From contig NZ_BBCJ01000014.1 in NCBI RefSeq assembly GCF_001311985.1, forward strand, positions 58,020 to 122,019: a stretch of DNA of 64,000 bases, written 5' to 3'. Below the pieces are notes generated by a model. That model searched no databases. It saw only the letters and a program-made list of their open reading frames with translations, and had not been told where the DNA came from. The translations under genes and the position numbers were made by a program. This document shows, piece after piece, positions 10,178-20,346 of this stretch. How positions within the stretch are numbered: the first letter of the stretch is position 1; every line of letters begins with the position of its first letter. The stretch comes from Geotalea toluenoxydans JCM 15764 (GTDB taxonomy: Bacteria; Desulfobacterota; Desulfuromonadia; Geobacterales; Geobacteraceae).

Positions 10178-11389
10178 ATGAAAGAAAAGTTGCTGTCTAT
10201 GCTTTTGGCAGGGATAACAGCGGGTGTCCTGTCGGCCTGCTCCGGGCCCCAGGTGCGCTGTACCACGGCTGAAGACAACCCTCTGCACCATTATCTGCGC
10301 GGCATGGAGGCCCTGGAGAAAAGCGATATCACTGCAGCCGGGGAAAAATTCGACCGCGCCCTTTATTGCAATGAAAAATACTCTCCGGCATACGCCGGCA
10401 ATTCCATCGTGGCTGCCGAGAAGAGCCGCACCCAGGGCGATGCCGCCTTCCGGACAATTGAGGCCGGACGTTCCAGGGAATATCTTGAAAAAGCCGACAA
10501 GTATACCGATGCCAGGGAAGAACAGTTCGATTACTACCTGGCCGTGATGCGCGACAATACCATCCTGAAGGAAAAAGGCTGGCTGAAGGAGACGGAAGAG
10601 GCGTTCGGGGATGCGGCAGCCCTTCAGGTGAACGAGCAGAAACTGGTTTATTACCAGGGGAAAGAAGCGGCTGACTACTTCATGGGGCTTGCCTACCTTC
10701 AGGCGCTGGAATTCCAGAAGGCCAGGGATAAATTTGCCGATGTGTTGAATGCCAAGCGGGAAGGGAAGTGGCACGACAAGGCGGACCGGGGATGGAAGAA
10801 GACCGACAGGACTGTTCGTGCCATGTCCGGGCTTACCACAGGAGATGTGGGCAAAAAAATTGCGGTAAAGGATTCGGTAAGCCGCGGTGATCTGGCGGCG
10901 CTCCTCATGGATGAGATGAAGATGGACAAGCTGATGGCCGGCAGGCTATCTGCAGCCTCACAGGGAAATCATCCCGAAGCGGAATTCATGCCGGCAGACA
11001 TCGTCGATCATCAGTTCAAAGATGAAATCCTGACCCTGTTGAAGTGGAGAGTACGGGGCCTGGAGCCCAGATTCGATGAAACGACCAAAGCTTACCTGTT
11101 CAAGCCGGCAGAAGCGGTTACCAGGGGGGAAATGGCCTTTATCCTGGAAGATGTGCTGATCAAACTGACCGGAGATGAAAAACTTGCCACTGCCTACTTT
11201 GGGCAGGAAAAATCGCCCTTTCCCGATGTGCGCAGTACATCCCCGTTCTTTAATGCGGTGATGAACATGGCCACCCGCGCCATCATGGAGGGTGAACTTT
11301 CCGGTGAATTCCGCATCAATGAACCTGTCGACGGCGCCGAGGCACTGCTGGCCGTGCGGGTACTGAAGCAGAAAATAAACATCCGCTGA
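10178..11389 (+). CDS. Lipoprotein with TPR repeats and C-terminal SLH-like domains
   Basis: The start at 10178 is chosen because AAAGGAGGAGG lies directly upstream and the protein then begins with a lipoprotein signal ending in LSACS. The first half is TPR-like (HHYLRGMEALEKSDITAAGEKFDRALYCNEKYSPAYAG). The second half has SLH-like segments: FMPADIVDHQFKDEI, AVTRGEMAFILEDVL, and SPFPDVRSTSPFFNAVMNM. SLH domains bind cell-wall or outer-membrane-linked polymers. The protein is intact at 404 residues and is the fourth gene of the envelope operon. Confidence 0.7.
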   Translation: MKEKLLSMLLAGITAGVLSACSGPQVRCTTAEDNPLHHYLRGMEALEKSDITAAGEKFDRALYCNEKYSPAYAGNSIVAAEKSRTQGDAAFRTIEAGRSREYLEKADKYTDAREEQFDYYLAVMRDNTILKEKGWLKETEEAFGDAAALQVNEQKLVYYQGKEAADYFMGLAYLQALEFQKARDKFADVLNAKREGKWHDKADRGWKKTDRTVRAMSGLTTGDVGKKIAVKDSVSRGDLAALLMDEMKMDKLMAGRLSAASQGNHPEAEFMPADIVDHQFKDEILTLLKWRVRGLEPRFDETTKAYLFKPAEAVTRGEMAFILEDVLIKLTGDEKLATAYFGQEKSPFPDVRSTSPFFNAVMNMATRAIMEGELSGEFRINEPVDGAEALLAVRVLKQKINIR

Positions 11390-11402
11390 GAGGGAGAGAG
11401 AT

Positions 11403-12336
11403 ATGAAAAGGCTGATCCTGATGACCGTGTTGCTGGCAGGGCTTGCCCTGCCTGCCTTTGCCGAAGACGAGAACCAAAACCCGGTGCAGGTGGATGATAC
11501 CTTTACCAAAACCAAGACCTGGTTGAGCGGGCGCAATCTTACCCTCACCGGCGGCACTGCCGGCGCCCGGGACGATAACGCCGCCTTCAGCCAGGAAGCG
11601 ATCCTTTTTTACGGCGAAGCATAGGCAACCCCAACCACAAAACTCCGGCCCAGCGCGAGCTGATGGCAAAGCGGGCGGCGGTGGTTACTGCACAACGGTC
11701 CCTGGCTGAATATCTGCAGGGTTTCGCCATAGTTGGTGACACCCTGGTCAAAGACGGCATGGCCGAATACGACGTTATCAGGTCGGCGGTTTCCTCTTTC
11801 GTCAAAGGAAGTCAGGTGGTTTCCAGGAATACAGCCAGGAAAAGGATACCGCCATAGCCGTCATCAAGATCGGCATGCATGGGGCAAAGGGTTTTGCCAC
11901 TGCTTTTTACGAGAAACTGAACAGGGACCCGAAGCTGAAAAAGGAATTTGCCACTGACAAACCGGCCTTCAAGACCGATCCGGTAAAACTTGACGAAGCC
12001 TATGATGGACTGATCATCGATGCCACTGAGCAGGATTTCCGTCCCGCCCTCATCAACCGCATTTTTGCTGCCAACGGCGAGGTCATCTACGATCCGGCAA
12101 AGGTGAGCCAGAAGGTGCTGGTGGATCAGGGCTGCGGCGAGTACACCAACAGCATTGAAAAGGCCAAGGCGGCCCTTGCGTCGCGCAATGTGAAGAACCC
12201 GCTGATAGTGAAGGCTTCAGGATCGGCAAACAGTTCAGACCTGCAACTGTCCGATGATGATGCGGTTACCGTCTACTCGGCAAACCGCAAGGGAAATTTC
12301 CTTGCTGCTGCCAAGGTTGCTTTTGTTTTGAAGTAG
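11403..12336 (+). CDS. Exported LPP20-like protein, two frameshifts
   Basis: A cleavable signal peptide ends at LPAFA. The segment MAKRAAVVTAQRSLAEYLQG, a run of small residues in a helix followed by a conserved turn, is typical of LPP20-type domains and resembles the one in the first gene of the operon. Bases are missing near 11620 and 11820. Joined, the protein is about 310 residues. It ends the five-gene run, and a hairpin terminator follows 20 bases after the stop. Function is unknown, and an outer-membrane lipoprotein-complex role is inferred from the neighbours. Confidence 0.62.
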
Positions 12337-12355
12337 GATAACCGTCGTCCGGATC

Positions 12356-12396
12356 GGGGCAGGAGAAAGTATATACAGATCTCCTGTCCCATTTTT
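12356..12396 (+). terminator. Intrinsic terminator of the envelope operon
   Basis: GGGGCAGGAGA pairs with TCTCCTGTCCC (11 base pairs, one G-U), and ATTTTTA follows immediately. It sits between the operon end at 12336 and hypA. Confidence 0.75.
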
Positions 12397-12460
12397 ATGC
12401 ATCCTTGGCCGCCGGTAATGAATAATTCCATGGAGATGGTACCATTTACCGGGGGGTATC

Positions 12461-12793
12461 GTGCACGAACTGTCCATTACCCGTAGTGTGGTCGATATTT
12501 GCATGGAAAATGCCGGCGGCCGTCGCGTCTGCTCCGTTACCATTGAAATAGGCGCCCTGTCTGGTGTCGCCCCGGAATCAATCCGCTTCTGTTTTGACGC
12601 CTGTACCAAAGGTACTCCTTTGGAAAATGCCCTGCTGCTGATCGAGCAGGTGGCGGCCAGTGGGCGTTGCCGGCAATGCAATTCCGAATTCCCCGTCAAG
12701 ACCTGTTACGATCCATGCCCCGGCTGCGGTGGCGTGGGCATGGATCTTATAACCGGGGATGAGCTTCGGGTCAAGGGGCTGACGGTAGCCTGA
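12461..12793 (+). CDS. hypA: Hydrogenase nickel-insertion protein HypA
   Basis: This is an intact 110-residue protein starting at GTG. Nickel ligands are the N-terminal His2 and Glu3 (MHELSITRSVVDIC). The zinc site uses the cysteines in GRCRQCNSEF and CYDPCPGCGG. HypA delivers Ni to the large subunit of [NiFe]-hydrogenases together with HypB. It is the first of six hyp genes, separated from hypB by a reverse-strand CAP gene. Confidence 0.92.
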   Translation: MHELSITRSVVDICMENAGGRRVCSVTIEIGALSGVAPESIRFCFDACTKGTPLENALLLIEQVAASGRCRQCNSEFPVKTCYDPCPGCGGVGMDLITGDELRVKGLTVA

Positions 12794-12794
12794 G

Positions 12795-13570
12795 TTACCT
12801 TTTCTTGCCCAGATTCAGCGTCCAATAATCCATTGAAGGAACACCCCTGTAGGTGCCGGTGGCAACTCCGGCGCCTATTTCCAGATATGCCGGATTCATG
12901 ATGTTCCTGCAGTGCCCCTCGCTGTTGAGCCATGCCTGTACCACTGCCGCCGGTGTGGAATAGCCGACGGCGATGTTCTCCCCATAGGTGCTCCAGATGT
13001 ATCCCGCCTGTGTCAACCTGTCCCCTGCAGAACTTCCGTCACTCCCCGTATGGCTGAAAAAGTCCCTGGCGGCCATGTCATTTGAATGTCTGGACGCTGC
13101 AGAGCCTATCCGGTCATTCCAGGTGATGGCTGTAGTGGGCCCGTAATAGGTGGCGCCGCAGGTCATTCCCGACAGGCGGGCCTGATTGATGGCAGCCACC
13201 ATGCTGCCTGCATGGTGACTACAATGGTCGTCTCCTCGGTTGACGACGAACCTGGAGCCGGGACAGTTGTTGACGGCGTAGTCGTGGCTGGAGTCGTTGG
13301 AGCCGTGGTGGTTGGAGTGGTGTTTACCGGAGCAGTAGTTGTCGGAGTACCGGTGGTCGGAGTACCGGTGGCGGTCCCGTCTTGCGTATTGCTGTTTACC
13401 GTGCTGGTGCTGCCCGGACTGGTCGTTATTGCCGATCCGCCTTCACTTGCGACTGTCCCTCCGCTGCCGGTGTTGGTAACCATGTCTGTTGCCCCATCGC
13501 TACCGCCGTTTCCGCAACCATTCAAAGCCGCCACCAGCAACATCATTGTAAACCATGCAACCAATCTCAT
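12795..13570 (-). CDS. CAP (SCP/PR-1) domain lipoprotein with Pro/Thr linker, frameshifted
   Basis: The protein begins with a lipoprotein signal (VAALNGCG). A long low-complexity linker rich in Thr, Pro and Ala follows (about residues 45-110), and then a CAP domain: NQARLSGM, ITWNDRIGSAASRHSNDMA, FFSHTGSDG, GENIAVGY, NSEGHCRNIMNP. The CAP cavity residues His/Glu are present (RHSNDM, HTGSDG, GENIA). Bacterial CAP proteins are secreted and of unclear biochemistry, with sterol, lipid or wall binding proposed. One base is missing near 13195, between the linker and the domain. A cAG riboswitch precedes the gene, so its expression should answer to 3',3'-cGAMP. The stop lies only two bases from the hypA stop. 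Confidence 0.85.
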
Positions 13571-13605
13571 CCGCTGTTCTCCTTGACTCCTGTTGGCCGC
13601 GGCAT

Positions 13606-13654
13606 AAAAAAAGCCGGGGCTTCAATATCCAGAGAGATATTTCGGCGTCCCGGC
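13606..13654 (-). terminator. Expression-platform terminator of the CAP-gene riboswitch
   Basis: On the reverse strand, GCCGGG at 13654-13649 can pair with CCCCGGC at 13619-13613, followed by seven T. The 5' arm overlaps the last paired strand of the aptamer, so ligand binding would compete with termination. This is an ON-switch layout. Confidence 0.75.
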
Positions 13655-13716
13655 TGTCTCAGTAAGACCCTGTAGGCTTTCCGTCCCATCCTCGCGGATG
13701 GTTTAGTATTGTCGTC
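13636..13716 (-). promoter_or_regulatory. GEMM-I riboswitch, predicted 3',3'-cGAMP (cAG) subtype, upstream of the CAP gene
   Basis: The reverse strand shows the GEMM-I core in order: ATACTAAACCATCC, a GCGA tetraloop, GGATGGGACGGAAAGCC, the second stem GGGTCT/AGAC, and CAGCCGGG..GCCGAAATATC. In canonical c-di-GMP aptamers (Vc2 numbering) position 20 is G (GGGCAAACC). Here the aligned base is A (TACTAAACC), the change known to shift preference to 3',3'-cGAMP in Geobacter. The layout closely resembles the pgcA-associated example of G. sulfurreducens. Confidence 0.88.
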
Positions 13717-13946
13717 TATCCTGCTTCTTTTTTGCAGAACAAAAATACCCCGGATAAGATTTCCAAGTCAAGGGTTCCGTGCAGAACTTGCAAGGCTCCC
13801 CATGGGCGCAACGGGTCCTGCAAACACCGATGATCAAGCCTCGCTGCCTTGACCTTCGCCGATTTGGTGTTATAGCTTACCTGAAGATTCAATCCTGTTG
13901 CACCCGTTGCAGAAGCGGATTTACAGCGCCGGGAGGCAAACAATTC

Positions 13947-14665
13947 ATGTGTATTACCTGCGGCTGTGGCGATCATGACCACCACCATTGTAATTTCCGG
14001 TCCGATGCACAAGTGATCTCCATTGAGACGGACATTCTCGCCAAAAACAACCAGTTTGCCAAATCAAACCGCCAGCTCTTCACCGGCAGAAACATCTTTG
14101 CCCTCAATCTGCTCGGTTCCCCTGGCTCCGGCAAGACGACCATCCTGGAGCAGACCCTTGACAGCTTAGGGATGCATCTTCGTTGTGCGTCATCGAAGGT
14201 GATCAACAGACAGACAATGACGCGGTGCGGATAGCTGCCACCGGCGTGCCGGTGGAGCAGGTAAATACCGGGGCCGGCTGCCATCTCGATGCCCGGATGG
14301 TCTGCCTGGCCCTGAAGGCTTTCGACCTGGAAAAACTGGATCTGCTCTTCATCGAGAACGTGGGTAATCTTGTCTGCCCCGGCGCATTCGATCTTGGGGA
14401 ACACCATAAGGTCGTCGTTCTCAGTGTCACCGAAGGGGAAGACAAGCCGCTCAAATATCCGCAGATATTCCGCGCCGCCCAGGTGGTGCTGCTCAACAAG
14501 GTCGATCTGCTGCCCTATCTGGACTACCATGTGGAGAAGTGCAAGGAGATGGTTCGCCGCATCAATCCGGCTATAACTATCCTGGAGGTTTCCGGCAAAA
14601 GCGGGTCGGGGATGGATGCCTGGTATCGGTGGCTGTGGGAAATGTCTGTGAAGGGTGAGGGGTGA
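13947..14665 (+). CDS. hypB: Hydrogenase nickel-incorporation GTPase HypB, frameshifted
   Basis: The ATG at 13947 follows GGGAGG. The N-terminal metal site is [11 protein letters not shown]. The G domain has the P-loop [11 protein letters not shown], and later [14 protein letters not shown] and [12 protein letters not shown]. One base is missing near 14178, just after the P-loop helix ([13 protein letters not shown] resumes in the next frame). HypB binds nickel and hydrolyses GTP to drive its insertion with HypA. The gene ends four bases before the possible GTG start of hypF. Confidence 0.9.
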
Positions 14666-14668
14666 GGG

Positions 14669-16942
14669 GTGATGATGGGGCATGAGCGGATCAGGGTCCA
14701 GGTCGAAGGCATCGTTCAGGGGGTAGGTTTTCGCCCCTTCGTTTACCGTCTGGCCCGGCAGCGCCAGCTGACAGGGTGGGTGAGAAATACCTCCCACGGA
14801 GTGCTGCTGGAGGCTGAAGGCATACGCTTGCAGCTGGACCTTTTTTATACTGCCCTGAACGATGAGGCTCCACCACTTGCTGCCATTACCTCGATCAATA
14901 GAAGAATTATTGCAACCGAAAACAGCCGCGATTTCTCCATTCTGCCCAGCAGCTCCGGCGGAGGTGAACTGCAGATTTCACCCGACTGTGACGTCTGTCC
15001 CGATTGTCTGGCGGAGCTGTTCGATCCCGGTGACCGCCGCTATGGATATCCCTTCATCAATTGTACCAACTGCGGTCCCCGCTATTCCATCATCACCGGT
15101 GTTCCCTACGACCGCCAGGCAACCACCATGGCAGATTTCTCCATGTGCGACGACTGCCGTGCCGAGTATGAGAATCCGGCAGACAGGCGGTTTCACGCCC
15201 AGCCCAATGCCTGTCCGGTTTGCGGCCCCAGGCTGTACCTGATCACTGCGACTGGTGAGGTAGTTGCTGGTGATCCTGTCAAAGAGGCCATTCGTCTTTT
15301 GAAATCGGGAAAGATCGTTGCTGTAAAGGGGACCGGCGGTTACCACCTGGCGGTGGACCCATTTAACAGCCCAGCCGTTGCCGAGCTGCGGCACCGGAAA
15401 AGGCGGAGCGAGAAACCTTTTGCCCTTATGGTAGGGGATCTGGCGCGGGCCGGTGTTCTCGCCCGCCTGGACCCCATTGAGGAGCGCCTGCTGGCTGGGC
15501 CGGAAAAACCCATCGTCCTTCTGTGCAAGCGTGAGGGAAACGGGATTGTTCCCCAGGTTGCCCCTGCCAATGACTATCTCGGCTGATGCTGGCATCAACC
15601 CCCCTTCATCACCTGTTGCTTCGCGATTTCCTCGCCCTGGTCATGACCTCGGGAAATGTCTCGGATGAGCCGGTGGCCTACCGGGACAGTGATGCGGTGG
15701 AGTCTCTCACAGGCATTGCTGATTATTTCCTTGGCCATGACCGGCGGGTGCATTGTCGTAATGACGATTCGGTGATCCGAGTTTTTCAGGGCAAACCTAT
15801 CTTTTTGCGCCGCTCCCGGGGCTATGTGCCAGAAGCATTCGGTTGCACGAGGCGCAGCAGCAGGTCCTGGCGGTGGGAGCCGAGCTGAAGGGGGCCATTT
15901 GTCTGACACGCGGCGACCGTGCCTTCATGAGTCAGCACCTGGGGGACCTGAAAAACGAGTCTAATCTGCAGTTCCTTGACCAGACCGTTTCCCACCTGAG
16001 GCAAGTCCTTTCGGTCAACCCGAAGGTGGTCGCCCACGACCTCCATCCCGATTATCAGTCCACCGCCTATGCTCAGGCCGCTAACCAGCTACTGGTGCCG
16101 GTGCAGCACCACCATGCCCACATGGCTTCCTGTATGGCAGAAAACGGCTTGGAGGGGCAGGTTCTCGGGGTAATTCTCGACGGCGCCGGCTATGGTGCGG
16201 ACGGCACCATCTGGGGTGGAGAATTCCTTTTGGGCGATTACCGCCGGTTCAGGAGGGTCGGTCATTTTTCCCAGGTTCCTCTTCCCGGAGGCGATGCAGC
16301 GGTGCGGGAGCCATGGCGGATGGCCCTGTCCCACTGCCATGCCGTATTCGGCAGCGATGCTTTTTCTCTCAAGCTTCCCGTATTTTCGGCTCTGGCAGAT
16401 GGGGATAAGAGACTTTTGCAGCGAATGCTGGAACAAGGCCTGAACTCACCCCTCACATCCAGTTGCGGCAGACTTTTCGATGGGGCGGCGGCTCTCATTG
16501 GGGTGCGCAGCCGTGTGTCCTACGAGGGGCAGGCTGCCATGGAACTTGAGGCCCTGGCCGAAAAAAGTTCTTCGGAATGGCATTATCCCTACGCCATTGT
16601 TTCTACAGATGAAAAATTCATCCTGGATTGCCGCTACATCATCGACGGCCTGGTCAACGACCTCCTTGCCGGTGAAGCCGGCGCCAACATGGCGCTCCGT
16701 TTCCATAAGGCAGTGGCTGCTGCCACAGCCGATGTCTGCGTCAAGGCAGGCAAGGCCCATGGCGTAAGCGTGTGGTCCTGTCAGGTGGGGTTTTCCAGAA
16801 CAAGCTCCTGGCAGGGGAGGTCCACGACCGCCTGGTGGCAAAGGGCTTCCAGGTCTTCAGCCACCGGCTGGTCCCCCCCAATGATGGCGGACTCGCCCTG
16901 GGCCAGGCGGTCATTGCCGGAAGGAGTGACGCATGTGCGTAG
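14669..16942 (+). CDS. hypF: Carbamoyltransferase HypF, three frameshifts
   Basis: HypF makes the thiocyanate/cyanide precursor from carbamoyl phosphate for the Fe(CN)2CO centre. Domains in order are acylphosphatase (VEGIVQGVGFRPFVYRLA), two zinc fingers (CDVCPDCLAEL, CTNCGPRYS, CDDCRAEY, CPVCGPRL), a YrdC-like domain (KGTGGYHLAVD, RKRRSEKPFALM) and a Kae1-like domain with HHHAHMAS and GVILDGAGYGADG. Single bases are missing near 15582, 15840 and 16768. Restored, the length of about 757 residues is normal. GTG at 14669 and ATG at 14672 are both possible starts. The stop at 16942 overlaps hypC by ten bases. Confidence 0.9.
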
Positions 16943-17163
16943 CTGTGCCGATGCGGATCACCAGCATCGATGACGATACGGCCATAACCGAAATCGACGG
17001 TGTCAAGCGGGAGGCAAACCTGATGCTTCTGGGCGATGAAGTGAAGGTAGGAGATTTCGTCATCGTCCACGCGGGCTTTGCCATCTCCAGGCTGGATGAA
17101 GAAGTCGCCCGTGAAACCCTGGCCCTGATGCGTGAGGTTCTTTCGTCCGATGCTATGGGGTAA
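16933..17163 (+). CDS. hypC: Hydrogenase maturation chaperone HypC
   Basis: This is an intact 76-residue protein. It begins MCVAVP, which gives the catalytic N-terminal Cys2 after methionine removal, and continues with the small beta barrel (AITEIDGVKREANLMLL, VKVGDFVIVHAGFAISRLDEE). HypC carries the Fe(CN)2CO unit with HypD to the hydrogenase large subunit. It overlaps the 3' end of hypF, as expected in a translationally coupled hyp operon. Confidence 0.95.
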   Translation: MCVAVPMRITSIDDDTAITEIDGVKREANLMLLGDEVKVGDFVIVHAGFAISRLDEEVARETLALMREVLSSDAMG

Positions 17164-17249
17164 GCTCCGGTGGGCGGGTGGTCCGCTCGCCGCTCGGTCT
17201 CTTCCCTTCACTCCAGAGCCTCTGCCGGCTCCTTTCGGAATGGACTTGG

Positions 17250-18334
17250 ATGAACTACGTTAAAATTTTTGGTGATAAAGAGATTGTCAATGGCTATGCC
17301 GAGCGCATCGAGGCGCTGATTGCCGACCTGGAAGCGCCTCTGACCTTGATGGAGGTCTGCGGTACCCATACCATGGCCATCAGCCGGTTCGGCATCAGGT
17401 CTCTTCTCCCGCCGAAGGTGAGGCTGATTTCCGGCCCCGGCTGCCTGTTTGCGTCACTCCAAACCACTATCTGGATCGCGCCATCGCCCTGAGCAGGCTT
17501 CCCCATGTCATTATTGCCACCTTCGGGGACATGATGCGCGTGTCCGGGTCATCCGGCTCACTTATGGAGGAACGGGCCAGTGGTGCCGACATCAGGATCG
17601 TCAACTCGCCTCTGGATGGGGTTGCACTGGCGGCACGGAACCCGGACAGAAAGATCATTTTTCCAGGCATCGGATTCGAGGCCACGGCACCGGCCGTTGC
17701 CGCCAGTATTCTTATGGCAGCCAGGCAAAAGCTGGATAACTATCTAGTCCTGGCCGGCCACAAAACAATGCCTAAAGCCATGGAAATGCTGGCGGCGGAA
17801 CCGGCTGCTTCAATCGATGGTTTTATCTGCCCGGCCCATGTGAGCGCCATTATCGGTACCGATGCCTACCTCCCACTTGCGGAAAGACACCATATTCCCT
17901 GCGTGGTGACCGGTTTCGAACCGGCGGATATCATGCAGGGGGTGGAGATGTTGATCCGGCAGAAGATTGCCGGGGAGGCGAAGGTGGAGAACCAATACCG
18001 CCGGGTGGTGAAGCGGGACGGGAACAGCAAGGCCAGAGAAGTCATGTCACAGGTATTTATTCCCTGTGATTGCCATTGGCGCGGCATCGGAATCATCCCC
18101 GGCAGTGGGCTGAAGATCAGAAGAAGCTATGCCCGGTTCGACGCTGAGAAGGCGCTTCCAGTCAAGGTAGAAGAGCAGGAGGAGCAAAAGGGTTGCAGGT
18201 GCGGCGATGTCTTGAAAGGGAAAATTCAACCCCTCGATTGTCCTCTTTTCGGCACCCAGTGCACCCCGGAAAATCCGGTGGGGCCGTGTATGGTCTCCTC
18301 CGAAGGCAGCTGCGCCGCATATTATAATCATTAA
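17250..18334 (+). CDS. hypD: Hydrogenase maturation iron-sulfur protein HypD, frameshifted
   Basis: HypD is the scaffold on which Fe(CN)2CO is assembled. Diagnostic motifs are MEVCGTHTMAISRFGIR, SGPGCPVCVTP (one C missing at ~17448 splits it), FATFGDM-type ATFGDMMRVSG, FPGIGFEATAP and the C-terminal cysteines (CRCGDVLKG, CPLFGTQCTPENPVGPCMVSSEGSC). The start at 17250 (MNYVKIFGDKE) gives the usual length of about 361 residues. Longer in-frame upstream starts lack support. Confidence 0.92.
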
Positions 18335-18414
18335 AACATGCTGCATATCCATGTGTTCGGGCAAGAAGACATACGCAGCCGGGGCGCAAAAGCGGCATCC
18401 ATCTGAGGACGAAA

Positions 18415-19426
18415 ATGAATAAAGATCTGATCCTTCTCGGCCACGGCTCCGGTGGAAAGCTCTCCCACCAGCTTCTTGACCAGCTCATAATCCCCTCCCT
18501 GTCCGGCGTTTCCCTCACAGGGCAGAACGACGCCGCTGTTGTGTATCATGAAGGGAACAGGCTTGCCTTCACCACCGATTCCTATGTGGTCGATCCCATC
18601 TTTTTCCCCGGCGGGAATATCGGCGACCTGGCTGTGAACGGCACCGTCAACGATCTTGCCATGGTCGGAGCGAGGCCCCTCCATATGAGTGTCGGTCTGA
18701 TCATCGAGGAAGGCTTCAGCATGAGTGATCTTTCTGTTATCCTCGCCTCCATGCGTTTAGCGGCCGATCTGGCCGGAGTAGCGATCGTCACCGGTGATAC
18801 CAAGGTGGTCCCCAGGGGCAAGGCCGATCGTATCTTCATCAACACTTCCGGCATCGGCATCCTTGAACACCAGCTGCATATTAGCGGCAGCGGCGCCAGG
18901 GTAGGGGACAAGGTCATTATCAATGGCACCATCGGCGATCACGGCATAGCCCGTGCTTGCAGCGCGGGACGGGCTGGAATTTGTTGCCGACATCCAAAGC
19001 GACACTGCTGCCCTCTATGGGCTGGTGGCGGAATTACTTACGGAAGGGGAATATTTGCATGTGCTGCGGGATCCTACCCGTGGGGGCGTTGCCACCACCC
19101 TCAAGGAAATAGCCTTGCAATCCAATGTCACCATCAGACTCCAGGAAGCGGCCCTGCCTGTCAAAAGTCAAGTCAGCGGCGTGTGTTCCATACTTGGGCT
19201 GGACCCTCTTCATATTGCCAACGAGGGAAAACTTGTGGCGGTAGTTGCTGCCGACGCTGCGGAAAGGGTGTTGGCAATCATGCGTCGCCATCCCCTCGGC
19301 CTGGATGCTGCCGTTATCGGCGAGGTTGTGGACGCTTCTGCCGGCAAAATGGTTATGGAAACGGTAGTTGGTGGGATCAGAGGGGTTTATATGCTGACGG
19401 GTGAGCAGTTGCCGCGAATCTGCTGA
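18415..19426 (+). CDS. hypE: Carbamoyl dehydratase HypE, frameshifted (extra base)
   Basis: HypE dehydrates the thiocarboxamide on its C-terminal cysteine to a thiocyanate. Visible motifs are LLGHGSGGKLSHQLL, NDAAVV, FTTDSYVVDPIFFPGGNIGDLAVNGTVNDLAM, DPTRGGVATTLKEIA, and the terminal PRIC that carries the acceptor cysteine. At about 18950 one C too many is present (IAVLAARDGLEF is read as IARACSAG). This is the only clear one-base insertion in the window. It is the last hyp gene. Confidence 0.93.
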
Positions 19427-19429
19427 GAT

Positions 19430-19702
19430 TCAGTCGAGAACTGTCTTTTCGAATTCCAGCCCGATGCCGTATTCCGTGGATCTGACGACTTTCGCCTGCA
19501 GATCGCAGAGCATGTTGGGGGTGGAAGAGGTATAGATGGTCACTTCCACCGTCTCGTTCACCGGAATCCGGGCGTCGATCATGACAAATGCACCTTTCAT
19601 GCTGAGGTCCCGGACGGTACCGCTGTACATGGTGTTATTGAATTTGATGTTGGTGTCGGAGTGCATTGCCAGCCGGGCGAATTTTCTCTTTTCCATGGAC
19701 AT
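19430..19702 (-). CDS. Single-domain PilZ protein
   Basis: This is an intact 90-residue protein. The PilZ c-di-GMP signature is partly visible: the basic start KRKFARLAMHSD and, further on, DLSMKGAFVMID, matching D/NxSxxG. The RxxxR box is best read as KRKFAR. The domain usually binds cyclic di-GMP and acts on motility, polysaccharide or pilus functions. It is convergent with hypE, with three bases between the stops. RBS GGGGGAATG-type spacing is seen before the ATG. Confidence 0.82.
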   Translation of the reverse strand: MSMEKRKFARLAMHSDTNIKFNNTMYSGTVRDLSMKGAFVMIDARIPVNETVEVTIYTSSTPNMLCDLQAKVVRSTEYGIGLEFEKTVLD

Positions 19703-19797
19703 TCCCCCATTATTTGCAGTCGGATATTTGCCATGCCGGTTGTGGGACTGCAGGGTTTTCAGGTGATTGCAATGACCGTGATTTGATTGATGCGGAC

Positions 19798-20196
19798 TTA
19801 CAGCGGCTGGTCGGAATGGATCCCCGAACTGAATTCCATTACCGTGTCAACTCTGATTACCAGTCTGTACTGCACTTGAGGCAGGGCTGAATCTTCCCCC
19901 TCTTTTGTGTAGCCGTCCATTATGGCAGTATCTGTAGCTGATTCGACCACACCCCCGAACTGGTAGCCTTTATCGGCAGCAGGAGCTGCCACCGCAACTG
20001 CAACCATCGGATTTGCCGTAATATTTTCCATTGTGGTGCGACAGAACCAGGCTTCAAAGACAAGGTGCGAATTGTTTCTGACGTGGAGATCCAGTCCGGC
20101 GGCCAGGTGAGGGTGTCCAGTTGCGTCTGCCGAAGCTACGAACGCATGCCCTGCTTCTTCAATGAACCGGCCCATTTCTTCAGTCAGAATTCCCAT
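19798..20196 (-). CDS. Pyridoxamine 5'-phosphate oxidase-like (split-barrel flavin) protein
   Basis: This is an intact 132-residue protein. The opening helix and strand (EEAGHAFVASADATGHPHLAAGLDL) and the following FCRTTMENITANPMVAVAV resemble small FMN-binding PNPOx-like proteins. These bind flavin or a related cofactor, and most lack a known substrate. It stands alone between PilZ and the response regulator. It is probably a redox enzyme, and true PdxH activity is unlikely because of the short length. Confidence 0.72.
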   Translation of the reverse strand: MGILTEEMGRFIEEAGHAFVASADATGHPHLAAGLDLHVRNNSHLVFEAWFCRTTMENITANPMVAVAVAAPAADKGYQFGGVVESATDTAIMDGYTKEGEDSALPQVQYRLVIRVDTVMEFSSGIHSDQPL

Positions 20197-20346
20197 TCTG
20201 CTTCCTTACCCATGGCCATTACCCTGGGACTAATTACATATCTATCTATAATTGTTAAAAGTATAGCAATAATGAGCCGGGGTGCAAGGTGCATATTTGA
20301 TCGAGGATGGGGAAAGCGATGGCTACCAATCGGAAAGGTGGTCCCA

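Noticed and set aside
9621..10178. Reverse-strand frame across lpoB
   Set aside because: It is antisense to the LpoB coding sequence and lacks signals. High GC at third positions creates such frames.
14169..18950. Programmed frameshifting in hypB, hypF, hypD and hypE
   Set aside because: There are no slippery heptamers at the breaks, homologues are unbroken, and similar breaks occur throughout the window.
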